From a bacterium (GTDB taxonomy: Bacteria; Krumholzibacteriota; Krumholzibacteriia; LZORAL124-64-63), in contig JAGRNP010000016.1 in NCBI GenBank assembly GCA_020440705.1, forward strand, positions 1 through 51,195: a DNA stretch of 51,195 nt, in the 5' to 3' direction. A model generated the notes under the pieces. That model saw only the letters and a program-made list of their open reading frames with translations. It was not told the DNA's origin and did not search any database. This document shows, piece by piece, positions 16,266-22,927 of this stretch. The first letter of the stretch is position 1; every line of letters begins with the position of its first letter. A program made the translations under genes and the position numbers.

Positions 16266-17567
16266 CTAGTTCCGGGCCACGCCCGGGTCGGCCGGCAGGG
16301 GTGTGTGCAGGCGGATCCGGATGAACTCGTTGTCGTCCGGCGTGCGCGGGGGACGGCGGCCCGAGCTCATGGGGAAGTTGTTGTCGTTGGCCACGAGGAG
16401 GGTCGCGTCGTCGAGCACGACCAGGCATTCGGGCGTCACGAAGGGGAGGGCGAAGTGCTCGCCCAGGCCGATGGCGCCCCGCTCGCGACGGGTCAGGTGC
16501 CGGTCGTCGGCGATGTTGAGCAGGTCGCAGACGAGCATCTTCTGCAGGAAGCCGGCCTGGTCGACGCGGCCCAGCTCGACCCGGTAGATGCGCTTGACCA
16601 CGGCGTCGCGGCCTTCGGCGGTGTCGCGTTCGAGCACGAGCAGGTGGCGGTCGTCGAAGGCCTCGAGGGAGGCGAGGGAGATGTCGGGCCCGTCGGCCAG
16701 GTACAGCCACGAACGTCCGGTGAAGTTCCGGTGGGCCGGATCGAACTCGAGGATGACGCGGCGGCCGCCGACCGGGTCGTCGCGCAGGCCCTTCTCCACC
16801 GCGGCGTAGATGCGCGTGCCGGAGCGGTTCACGGCCAGGCCCTCGATGCCGCCGCTGCGGGGCTGGTTGGCCAGGCCGTCGCGCATGTCGTCGTGGCGCA
16901 TGCCGCGCAGGTCGCGGTGGTCGGGCGTGCGGTAGTAGGGCGAGCCGCGGGCGTAGTCGCGCAGGGCCGGCACGATCGGCACGTCGACGGGCTTCTCGAG
17001 CACGGTGCCGTCGGGCCCCACGTGCACCAGCGAGGGGCCGAATTCCTCGCCGATCCAGAAGGTGCCGTCGGGCAGGGGGGCGCACGATTCGGGATCGAGG
17101 TCGGCGCCGGTCAGCAGGCCGCTGCTGTCCGCATGGGACAGGGGGAAGGGCAGCACGCGGCCGGGATCGCGGATGTCGACCACGCCGCGGACGGCGACGG
17201 TGCCGGCGTCGAAGTCGAGGGCGAGGCGGTACCAGCGCAGGGGGTAGTCGGGGCTGTTCGCTAGGGTGCCGAAGCCGTTGTCCTGCAGGGCGAGCCAGTC
17301 GCCGCCCGGCAGCGGCACCAGCGAGCTGAAGCCCTGCACGGGAGGCGAGGCGAAAGGCGGCGTGCGGCCGTTGATCTCGCCCTCGAGGGCCGTGCCGACG
17401 ACGGGGCCCGGGGCGTAGGTGTCGGCGGGCAGCACGGCGTACCCGGTGAGGGTGGCCAGGGCCGGCTCGGCGGGCGCCGGCAGGTCGCTGCTGCAGGCGG
17501 CGAGCACGAGCAGCAGGGCGGCGAGCAGGGATCCGGCCGCGAGGGATACGGGGAAGGCGCGGGGCAT
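16266..17567 (-). CDS. lipoprotein with phytase-like esterase (beta-propeller) domain
   Basis: 433 residues. A lipobox (LLLVLAAC, Cys25) marks export and lipid anchoring. The body contains GFSSLVPLPGGDWLALQDNGFG, SCAPLPDGTFWIGEEFGPSL, GGIEGLAVN and SLASLEAFDDRHLLVLERD. These motifs belong to the esterase-like-activity-of-phytase family, a six-bladed propeller group whose substrates are mostly unknown. I chose ATG 17567 rather than GTG 17573 because the ribosome site GGAG is 5 nt before the ATG and abuts the GTG. It is first in a two-gene unit with the GT-C/TPR gene. Confidence 0.8.
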   Translation of the reverse strand: MPRAFPVSLAAGSLLAALLLVLAACSSDLPAPAEPALATLTGYAVLPADTYAPGPVVGTALEGEINGRTPPFASPPVQGFSSLVPLPGGDWLALQDNGFGTLANSPDYPLRWYRLALDFDAGTVAVRGVVDIRDPGRVLPFPLSHADSSGLLTGADLDPESCAPLPDGTFWIGEEFGPSLVHVGPDGTVLEKPVDVPIVPALRDYARGSPYYRTPDHRDLRGMRHDDMRDGLANQPRSGGIEGLAVNRSGTRIYAAVEKGLRDDPVGGRRVILEFDPAHRNFTGRSWLYLADGPDISLASLEAFDDRHLLVLERDTAEGRDAVVKRIYRVELGRVDQAGFLQKMLVCDLLNIADDRHLTRRERGAIGLGEHFALPFVTPECLVVLDDATLLVANDNNFPMSSGRRPPRTPDDNEFIRIRLHTPLPADPGVARN

Positions 17568-17672
17568 CGGCACTCCAGCACGGGAACGTGACGGCGGGGC
17601 GGAGACGACATAGTAACAGTCGTCGGACGAATTACCAACGGGAAGGCGGGGGGGCGGGTTGCGGTCGAGCGG

Positions 17673-18266
17673 TCAGCGGAACAACGCCTTGACCGCCCCG
17701 AAGCTCGCGGCCTCGACCGCCACCGGATCGAAGCCGAGCAGGGCGTTCAGGGTGGCGAGCAGGCTCGCCTCGTCGAAGAGGATGCGCGCGTAGCGCAGCA
17801 CGCCCTGCCGGTCGATGATGGCGTTGTAGGGCAGGCCGCCGGCCACGGGGAACTGGGAGAAGAGGTCCCAGTTCGGCGACAGGACGATCTCGTAGGTGAC
17901 GCCCTGCTGGGCCGCCCAGTCGGCCACGAGCCAGGCCGGCTCCTGCATGTCGATGGCCAGCACCGTGACGCCGTATTCGGCGTAGACCCGGTGGATGTCG
18001 TTTTCGAGGATCGCCGCCTCGACGTTGCAGCCGGGGCACCAGGTGGCGAAGAAGTTGATCAGGACGATGTCGCCCGCGAAGTCGGACAGGCTGACGGGCT
18101 CCCCCGCAAGGTTGTCGTAGGTGAAATCGTTCACCACGTCGCCCAGCTGGTAGGCGGCGGCGGACCCCGGCACGACGGTCGCGACGCCGGCGCAGAGCAG
18201 GGCGCCGAGGACGAAAACCCGGGTGGAAGCAGCGGATGGGGCAAATAGACGGCTCAAATCGGGCAC
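17673..18266 (-). CDS. exported thioredoxin-like protein (TlpA/ResA type)
   Basis: About 197 residues. After a signal peptide or anchor (VFVLGALLCAGVATVVPGSAAA) comes a peroxiredoxin/TlpA fold: NDFTYDNLAGEPVSLSDFAG, then the redox motif INFFATWCPGC with its CxxC pair, and PYNAIIDRQGVLRY with the cis-Pro loop. Such proteins reduce or exchange disulfides outside the cytoplasm, for example in cytochrome c maturation. GTG 18266 is preferred: GGAGG lies just upstream, and the in-frame ATG at 18311 overlaps a TATAAT box (18310-18315) and would not be transcribed from it. No cytochrome gene is nearby; the Cys-rich exported proteins in this genome could be clients. Confidence 0.85.
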   Translation of the reverse strand: MPDLSRLFAPSAASTRVFVLGALLCAGVATVVPGSAAAYQLGDVVNDFTYDNLAGEPVSLSDFAGDIVLINFFATWCPGCNVEAAILENDIHRVYAEYGVTVLAIDMQEPAWLVADWAAQQGVTYEIVLSPNWDLFSQFPVAGGLPYNAIIDRQGVLRYARILFDEASLLATLNALLGFDPVAVEAASFGAVKALFR

Positions 18267-18309
18267 CTGCCTCCGATTGCAAAAGGGCGCAAATCGCCTG
18301 TCAGCAGTC

Positions 18310-18338
18310 ATTATAGGACAATTCGGGTCTTTTGGGCA
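18310..18338 (-). promoter_or_regulatory. candidate sigma-70-type promoter for the thioredoxin-like gene
   Basis: On the minus strand a perfect TATAAT (18315-18310) is preceded at about 17 bp by TGCCCA (18338-18333), a poor -35. It is divergent from the speD promoter about 55 bp away. It argues for translation starting at GTG 18266. Confidence 0.45.
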
Positions 18339-18369
18339 GGGGGTGCGGCAAAAAAACGTCCAGCCCGCC

Positions 18370-18399
18370 TTGACACCCGGAGAAACACGGCACTATCAT
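18370..18399 (+). promoter_or_regulatory. sigma-70-type promoter of the polyamine operon
   Basis: TTGACA (18370-18375, perfect) and TATCAT (18394-18399, 5 of 6) are separated by 18 bp. Transcription would start near 18406, leaving a leader of about 110 nt before speD. Confidence 0.65.
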
Positions 18400-18410
18400 T
18401 CCGCCCTGCT

Positions 18411-18424
18411 CGCGCCTAGGCGCG
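18411..18424. promoter_or_regulatory. perfect 14-bp palindrome at the speD transcription start
   Basis: CGCGCCTAGGCGCG reads the same on both strands and lies a few bases after the predicted start of transcription. It could be a repressor operator or a 5' hairpin. Its meaning is inferred from position only. Confidence 0.45.
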
Positions 18425-18453
18425 GTCTGCTATCCGTGCCGACCCCAAGCCTG

Positions 18454-18510
18454 GTCCCCCCGGACGAAAGCTCAAGGCGGCTATCGCAGGACTTCTTCAT
18501 CGGGGGGGAC
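18454..18510 (+). promoter_or_regulatory. leader segment able to sequester the speD ribosome site
   Basis: GTCCCCCC (18454-18461) is exactly complementary to GGGGGGAC (18503-18510), which contains the G-rich Shine-Dalgarno of speD just before its TTG start at 18516. Pairing would close a 41-nt loop and hide the ribosome site. Confidence 0.5.
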
Positions 18511-18515
18511 ATGGA

Positions 18516-18887
18516 TTGCACAAAGGGCACCATCTCCTGATCGACTGCCGCGATGTTCCGCGGGAGTTGTGCCTGGATGACCAGCGGTTGCTGAACGCCA
18601 TGGCCGACGCTGCCACCAAGGCTGGCGCCACCGTCGTATCCCAGATTCGCTACAAGTTCGGCCAGGACAGCCCTCCGGGTTGTACGGCCGTCGTCATGCT
18701 CGACGAGAGTCATTGCTCGGTGCACACGTACGCCGACGCCGGCCTGGTGGCCATGGACGTCTTCACGTGCGGCAGCACCGATCCGATGGACGTGTGGGAA
18801 CACCTGCGCGCCAGTCTCGATCTGCGCAACGCGACGATCCGTATGGTCGGTCGGTTCGAGACCGCCGACGTCCTGGAAGCCCGCTAA
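18516..18887 (+). CDS. speD: S-adenosylmethionine decarboxylase proenzyme
   Basis: 123 residues, the size of the short bacterial/archaeal AdoMet decarboxylase. The family core is present: GHHLLIDCRD, GATVVSQIRYKF, and DESHCSVHTYADAGLVAMDV followed by FTCG. By analogy with Thermotoga SpeD, cleavage before Ser65 in E|SHCSVHT would create the pyruvoyl cofactor; His70 and Cys85 match the processing and catalytic residues. The product, decarboxylated AdoMet, is an aminopropyl donor. The start is TTG 18516 behind the G7 run (18502-18508); an ATG at 18511 is in another frame and ends after nine codons. It is first in an operon with an Asp-rich microprotein, an agmatinase-family enzyme and a deoxyhypusine-synthase-like enzyme. 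Confidence 0.92.
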   Translation: MHKGHHLLIDCRDVPRELCLDDQRLLNAMADAATKAGATVVSQIRYKFGQDSPPGCTAVVMLDESHCSVHTYADAGLVAMDVFTCGSTDPMDVWEHLRASLDLRNATIRMVGRFETADVLEAR

Positions 18888-18898
18888 GTGCGTCCGGA

Positions 18899-18970
18899 CG
18901 GCATCCCGATGCTGTTCGGATGCCGCGGCGCCCGTCTGACGGTCCGGGCCGGTTGACCGGTCCGGACCGT
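18899..18970 (+). other. two stable hairpins between speD and the Asp-rich gene
   Basis: CGGCATCC (18899-18906) pairs with GGATGCCG (18918-18925). ACGGTCCGG (18939-18947) pairs with CCGGACCGT (18962-18970), enclosing an inner CCGG/CCGG stem. Neither has a T tail. They fill the 109-nt gap and end 11 nt before the GGAGGG site of the next gene, so they could separate expression levels within the operon. Confidence 0.5.
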
Positions 18971-18996
18971 GGTCCAACCCCGGAGGGTGGTTCGTG

Positions 18997-19182
18997 ATGG
19001 CCAAGTACGACGACGACTACGACAACGACAACGACAAAGAGGACTTCGACGGCGACGACTTCGACGGCGATGACTTCGATGACGACGACCTCGACGACGA
19101 CGACTTCGACGACGATGATTTCGACGACGATGACGACGACTTCGAGGAAGACTTCGACGACGAGTTCGAAGACGATCGTTGA
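18997..19182 (+). CDS. extremely Asp-rich acidic microprotein in the polyamine operon
   Basis: 61 residues from ATG 18997 (GTG 18994 is also in frame), with an excellent ribosome site GGAGGG at 18982-18987. Composition is extraordinary: 36 Asp and 5 Glu against 3 basic residues. The core is a pentad pattern of one Phe or Leu followed by four acidic residues (FDDDD LDDDD FDDDD), preceded by two FDGDD units and ending FEDDR. No Cys, Pro or signal is present; it should be disordered and soluble. Its TGA overlaps the TTG start of the next gene (TTGA), so it is translationally coupled to it. I know no family for it. A polyanion made with polycation-synthesising enzymes suggests binding or buffering polyamines, or assembling the enzymes. 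That is inference. Confidence 0.75.
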   Translation: MAKYDDDYDNDNDKEDFDGDDFDGDDFDDDDLDDDDFDDDDFDDDDDDFEEDFDDEFEDDR

Positions 19183-20057
19183 GCGTGTTTCCCCATCTGC
19201 ATGACGACCCGGGCGCCTTCGGTGGCCTGCCCGAAACGCCGGCATTCGCGTCGGCGCGTTTCGCCGTGCTGCCCATTCCCTACGACGGCACCTCGACCTG
19301 GCTGAAGGGCGCGGACCGCGGTCCGGACGCCCTGTTGGCCGCGTCGGCGAACATGGAGCTGTACGACATCCGCACCGCCAGCGAGCCCTGGCGCGAGGGG
19401 ATCGTCACCATGGCGCCGGTGACGGGTCACGAGGCCCCCGAGGACATGGCCGCCGCGGTGCGCGCCACGTGCGCCGAACTGCTGAAGGCCGGCAAGACCG
19501 TCGTCGGTCTCGGTGGCGAGCATTCGGTCACCATCGGGCTGGTCGAGGCCCACGCCGATGCGCATCCCGGCCTGCAGGTGCTGCAGTTCGACGCCCACGG
19601 CGACACCCGCGACGAGTACGAGGGCAGCCGCTACAACCACGCCTGCGTCATGGCGCGGGCGGCCGAGCGGTGCGCCTGCACGCGGGTCGGCATCCGCAGC
19701 ATCGACGCGGCCGAGGCGAAGAACATGGATCCCGAGCGGACCTTCTTCGCGCACCGGTTCGCGGCCACGCCCGACCAGATCGACGCCGTCGTGGCGACCC
19801 TCGATCCGGCGCGGCCCGTCTACATCACCATCGACCTCGACGTGATCGATCCCGCCGAGATGCCCTCCACCGGGACCCCCGAGCCCGGCGGGCTGAGCTA
19901 CGAACAGCTCGTCCGATCCCTCGACGCCGTCTGCGCGAAGCGGAACGTCGTGGGATTCGACGTCGTGGAGCTCCTGCCCGACGACCGCAACCCGGCGCCC
20001 GACTTCCTGGCCGCGCGCCTGGTTTATCAGTTGATGGCCTTTCTCGGCCGCAAGTAG
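19179..20057 (+). CDS. speB: agmatinase-family ureohydrolase
   Basis: 292 residues, a binuclear manganese ureohydrolase. The metal and active-site motifs are intact: GGEHS (His115), FDAHGD (Asp138, His140, Asp142) and TIDLDVIDP (Asp219, Asp221), followed by STGTPEPGGLSY. The last is the substrate loop typical of agmatinase and related enzymes rather than arginase. Agmatinase releases urea from agmatine to give putrescine; guanidinobutyrase cannot be excluded. The TTG start at 19179 overlaps the stop of the Asp-rich gene, and no separate strong ribosome site is seen. Position between speD and a deoxyhypusine-synthase-like gene supports putrescine supply to polyamine synthesis. No arginine decarboxylase is in the window. 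Confidence 0.92.
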   Translation: MSVFPHLHDDPGAFGGLPETPAFASARFAVLPIPYDGTSTWLKGADRGPDALLAASANMELYDIRTASEPWREGIVTMAPVTGHEAPEDMAAAVRATCAELLKAGKTVVGLGGEHSVTIGLVEAHADAHPGLQVLQFDAHGDTRDEYEGSRYNHACVMARAAERCACTRVGIRSIDAAEAKNMDPERTFFAHRFAATPDQIDAVVATLDPARPVYITIDLDVIDPAEMPSTGTPEPGGLSYEQLVRSLDAVCAKRNVVGFDVVELLPDDRNPAPDFLAARLVYQLMAFLGRK

Positions 20058-20073
20058 ATCTGAGGTAAGCCCA

Positions 20074-21087
20074 GTGCAGAAGTCCGAACTGCTCAAGGAC
20101 GTCGTGCGCCACGTGGACGCGACCGCGTTCGACGCCCGTCCCATCATCCAGGCCTACGGCGACATGGCCTTCCAGGCCCGCAACCTGGCCAGCGCCGCCG
20201 ACATCGCCAACCGCATGCTGCGGGACCGCGACTGCGGCGTCATCCTGACCCTCGCCGGCTCCCTGTGCAGCGCCGGCCTGAAGGACGCCATCGCCCTGAT
20301 GATCGACAACGACATGGTGGACGCCGTCGTCTCGACCGGCGCCAACATCGTCGACCAGGACTTCTTCGAGGCCCTCGGCTTCAAGCACTACCAGGGCGAC
20401 ATCCACGCCGACGACCAGGTGCTGCGCGAGCTGGCCATCGACCGCATCTACGACACCTACATCGACGAGGACGAACTGCGCGTCTGCGACATGACCATCG
20501 CCGACATCGCCAACTCCCTCGACCCGCGCGCCTACTCGTCGCGCGAGTTCATCAAGGCCATGGGCAAGTACCTGGACGACGGCAACCTGAAGGCCGAGCA
20601 CTCGATCGTGCACTCCGCCTACAAGAAGGGTGTGCCCATCTTCTGCCCGGCGTTCTCCGACTGCAGCGCCGGCTTCGGCCTGGTCCACCACCAGTGGAAC
20701 CGCGAGAAGTACCTGACCATCGACTCGGTGGCCGACTTCCGCGAGCTGACGCAGATCAAGCTGAAGATCGGCGAGACGGGCATCCTGATGCTGGGCGGCG
20801 GCGTGCCGAAGAACTTCACCCAGGACGTGGTCGTGGCCACCGACATCCTGGGCGAGGAGACCCCCATGCACAAGTACGCCATCCAGTTCACCGTGGCCGA
20901 CGAGCGCGACGGCGCCCTGAGCGGCTCGACCCTGCGCGAGGCCTGCTCCTGGGGCAAGGTCGACACGGTGTACGAGCAGATGGTGTACGGCGAGCTCAGC
21001 CTGGCCTTCCCGCTGCTGGTCAGCGACCTGTACCACCGCGGCGCCTGGCGCGAGCGGGGGGAGAAGCGGCTGGGGGAGATGCTCTAG
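20074..21087 (+). CDS. deoxyhypusine synthase-like enzyme (probable bacterial polyamine synthase)
   Basis: 337 residues, full length for the family. NAD-binding motifs (LTLAGSLCSAGL, VVSTGANIVDQD, ILMLGGGVPKNF) and the C-terminal ACSWGKVDT are present; Lys295 in SWGK corresponds to the catalytic Lys329 of human deoxyhypusine synthase. The eukaryotic and archaeal enzyme modifies eIF5A, which bacteria lack. Characterised bacterial relatives make homospermidine or act on small amines, and the location next to speB and speD fits such a role. GTG 20074 follows GAGG at 20062-20065. It is the last gene of the operon and is followed by a strong terminator. No spermidine synthase (speE) lies in the window, so the fate of decarboxylated AdoMet is open. 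Confidence 0.9.
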   Translation: MQKSELLKDVVRHVDATAFDARPIIQAYGDMAFQARNLASAADIANRMLRDRDCGVILTLAGSLCSAGLKDAIALMIDNDMVDAVVSTGANIVDQDFFEALGFKHYQGDIHADDQVLRELAIDRIYDTYIDEDELRVCDMTIADIANSLDPRAYSSREFIKAMGKYLDDGNLKAEHSIVHSAYKKGVPIFCPAFSDCSAGFGLVHHQWNREKYLTIDSVADFRELTQIKLKIGETGILMLGGGVPKNFTQDVVVATDILGEETPMHKYAIQFTVADERDGALSGSTLREACSWGKVDTVYEQMVYGELSLAFPLLVSDLYHRGAWRERGEKRLGEML

Positions 21088-21110
21088 GGTTTCCGTTCCG
21101 GATGTTGAAA

Positions 21111-21144
21111 GAAGAAGGGCCGGCGGTGCGCCGGCCCTTTCTTC
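21111..21144. terminator. bidirectional terminator after the polyamine operon
   Basis: AAGGGCCGGCG (21115-21125) pairs with CGCCGGCCCTT (21129-21139) across GTG. The stem continues through flanking GAAG/CTTC. It lies between convergent genes. Confidence 0.85.
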
Positions 21145-21162
21145 ATGTGCGCGGGGTCGCGC

Positions 21163-21501
21163 CTACTTCGGACTCGGTCCGTACTCGTTGCTGCCCGGCA
21201 CGCTGTCGAGCACGCAGAAGTACAGCACCACCAGGTTCACCAGCGGCACGAACATGCCGATGACCCACAGGCCGGGCTTGCCCGTGTCGTGCAGGCGGCG
21301 CACGGTGACCGCGAGCAGCGGCACCAGGTAGATCAGCGAATAGATCCAGCTGATCAGGCCGAACGAGCCGAAGGCCGTCTCCAGCATGGCCAGTCCGAAC
21401 GAGACGAAGAAGTTCACCAGGATGAACATCCAGAATTCCGTGCGGCGGGCGCGCCCGCTGAAATCGTTCCACTTCTTCCAGGCTTGAATGTACCAGTTCA
21501 T
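21163..21501 (-). CDS. DUF805 family inner membrane protein
   Basis: 112 residues with the hallmarks of DUF805 (YhaH/YhaI-like): the N-terminal FSGRARRTEFWMF and the central VTVRRLHDTGKPGLW between hydrophobic segments. About four membrane segments are present (near 23-43, 48-66, 78-95). The function is unknown in the family. It is a single gene, convergent with the polyamine operon and separated from it by a shared terminator. Confidence 0.88.
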   Translation of the reverse strand: MNWYIQAWKKWNDFSGRARRTEFWMFILVNFFVSFGLAMLETAFGSFGLISWIYSLIYLVPLLAVTVRRLHDTGKPGLWVIGMFVPLVNLVVLYFCVLDSVPGSNEYGPSPK

Positions 21502-21578
21502 GGATCTCCCTTTCTCCGAACCGGATGTCGTCGACGAGGCTACCGGGCATCATCGCCCAAATCGCCGGGAGATTGAAC

Positions 21579-22082
21579 TCAAAACTCGAGGGCGATGAGG
21601 GCCGGCGCCGCGCTGTCCACGGTGAGGAAGGACCGCGTGTCCACCACCAGCTTCTCGTGGTCGACCCCGAGGGTGAAGTGGCCCGACCACCTGGCATGCC
21701 TCAGCGAGTGCTCGTGGAGGCGCATGGCGCCGCGGGGGCAGTCGATCGACGCCTTCAGGTGGGCGGCCGCGCACTGGATGACGGCCTGCAGGGCGTGGGC
21801 GGCGGGCGTCCCGATGCCCGACGAGTGCCACAGCCCCTCGAGCACCTCGTGGCTCTCCCACCAGTAGCCGGCGTTGAAGAGGTCGATGCCGAAGAGGTAG
21901 TGCTCGCAGCAGCGCCAGTCCGCCGTGTTCAGGTCGGGCAGCTTCGGGTCGGGCAGGCCGAACGAGTGGCCCTTCGGGTCCCGGATGGGATGCGGCGTGA
22001 ATCCCGGGACATGGCGGTAGCCGGGAAAGGGCCGTTCGGTGTATCTTTTTGTCGGCCTGACGATTTCAGGGTCGCCCATCAT
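21579..22082 (-). CDS. DUF309 domain protein
   Basis: 167 residues. The core FNAGYWWESHEVLEGLWH...HALQAVIQCAAAHLK matches the DUF309 helical domain, whose conserved HE and WH residues form the signature; its biochemical role is unknown. The N-terminal ~45 residues (PFPGYRHVPGFTPHPIRD) are an extension seen in some relatives. Two adjacent ATGs (22082, 22079) are possible starts. It is divergent from the GDPD gene with about 78 nt between them. It ends 77 nt from the upstream DUF805 gene on the same strand. Confidence 0.8.
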   Translation of the reverse strand: MMGDPEIVRPTKRYTERPFPGYRHVPGFTPHPIRDPKGHSFGLPDPKLPDLNTADWRCCEHYLFGIDLFNAGYWWESHEVLEGLWHSSGIGTPAAHALQAVIQCAAAHLKASIDCPRGAMRLHEHSLRHARWSGHFTLGVDHEKLVVDTRSFLTVDSAAPALIALEF

Positions 22083-22160
22083 GGCTCCGCGCGTGATCCC
22101 TGGGTCGGGATTGGGGGGCCGGCGCCACGGCGCCGGTGAGGATCCTGTTCCGAGGTGACC

Positions 22161-22898
22161 ATGATAGAGTTATTCGACCGCGTGTACAACTGCGCCCATC
22201 GCGGCGCTTCCGGACACGCCCCCGAGAACACCCTCGCCGCCCTCGAGCTCGCCGTCCGCCTGGGCGCGGACATGGCCGAGATCGACGTGCAGCAGACCGC
22301 CGACGGGCAGCTCGTGGTCTTCCACGACGACACCCTCGAGCGGACGAGCAGCGGCCGGGGGCCCCTGGCCGAACGGACGCTGGCCGAACTGCGGGCCCTC
22401 GACGCGGGGACCTGGTACGGCGAGCGCTTCGCGGGCCAGCGCATCCCGACGCTGGTCGAGGCCGTCTCCCTGGCGCGCGGGCGCCTGGCCCTGAACATCG
22501 AGCTGAAGGCCGACGGCAACGTCAACGGCCTGCTCGACCGCCTGCGGGCCGTCGTGCGCGACGAGGACTTCGCCGAGTCCTGCGTCGTCACCAGCTTCGA
22601 CCACGCGCTCGTCGACGAGTTGGCGGCGTCGGCCCCGGACTTCGCCGTGGGCTACATCTGCGGCGAGGAGGGCCTCTGCGACGGGGTCTTCCGCGCGAAC
22701 GTCGACCTGCTCAGCCTCGAGAAGAGGCTGGTCGGGCCGGCCGAGATCGAGTTCGCCGTGGCCGCGGGCCACGCCGTCCACGCCTGGACGGTGAACGACG
22801 CGGCCGCCATGAAGTCGCTGCTCGACCTCGGGGTCGGTGGCGTGATCACCAACTATCCCGACCGCTTCCCGACGTCGCGCACCGGCCCCGCCGGTTGA
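22161..22898 (+). CDS. glycerophosphodiester phosphodiesterase family protein
   Basis: 245 residues. The GDPD signature is complete: CAHRGASGHAPENTLAAL with the catalytic His, MAEIDVQQTADGQLVVFHDD with the Glu/Asp metal ligands and second catalytic His, then LNIELK and the C-terminal HAWTVND with GVGGVITNYPD. These enzymes split glycerophosphodiesters into glycerol-3-phosphate and an alcohol. There is no signal peptide, so it acts in the cytoplasm. ATG 22161 is preferred to GTG 22155 because GAGG (22152-22155) is correctly spaced for the ATG. The peptide-type transporter follows 29 nt later and may be co-transcribed. Confidence 0.92.
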   Translation: MIELFDRVYNCAHRGASGHAPENTLAALELAVRLGADMAEIDVQQTADGQLVVFHDDTLERTSSGRGPLAERTLAELRALDAGTWYGERFAGQRIPTLVEAVSLARGRLALNIELKADGNVNGLLDRLRAVVRDEDFAESCVVTSFDHALVDELAASAPDFAVGYICGEEGLCDGVFRANVDLLSLEKRLVGPAEIEFAVAAGHAVHAWTVNDAAAMKSLLDLGVGGVITNYPDRFPTSRTGPAG

Positions 22899-22927
22899 CA
22901 GCAACGCCAGAAGAAAGGCCGACTCCC

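Noticed and set aside
18511-18540. Short upstream frame (ATG 18511, nine codons) overlapping the speD start
   Set aside because: It could be imagined as a regulatory uORF, but nothing beyond position supports it; the ATG sits 2 nt from the G-run and the peptide is unremarkable.
19006-19180. GAC/GAT tract read as a simple trinucleotide repeat with no coding role
   Set aside because: A strong ribosome site, start, operon position and stop/start overlap argue for translation; hydrophobic residues recur regularly every fifth position.
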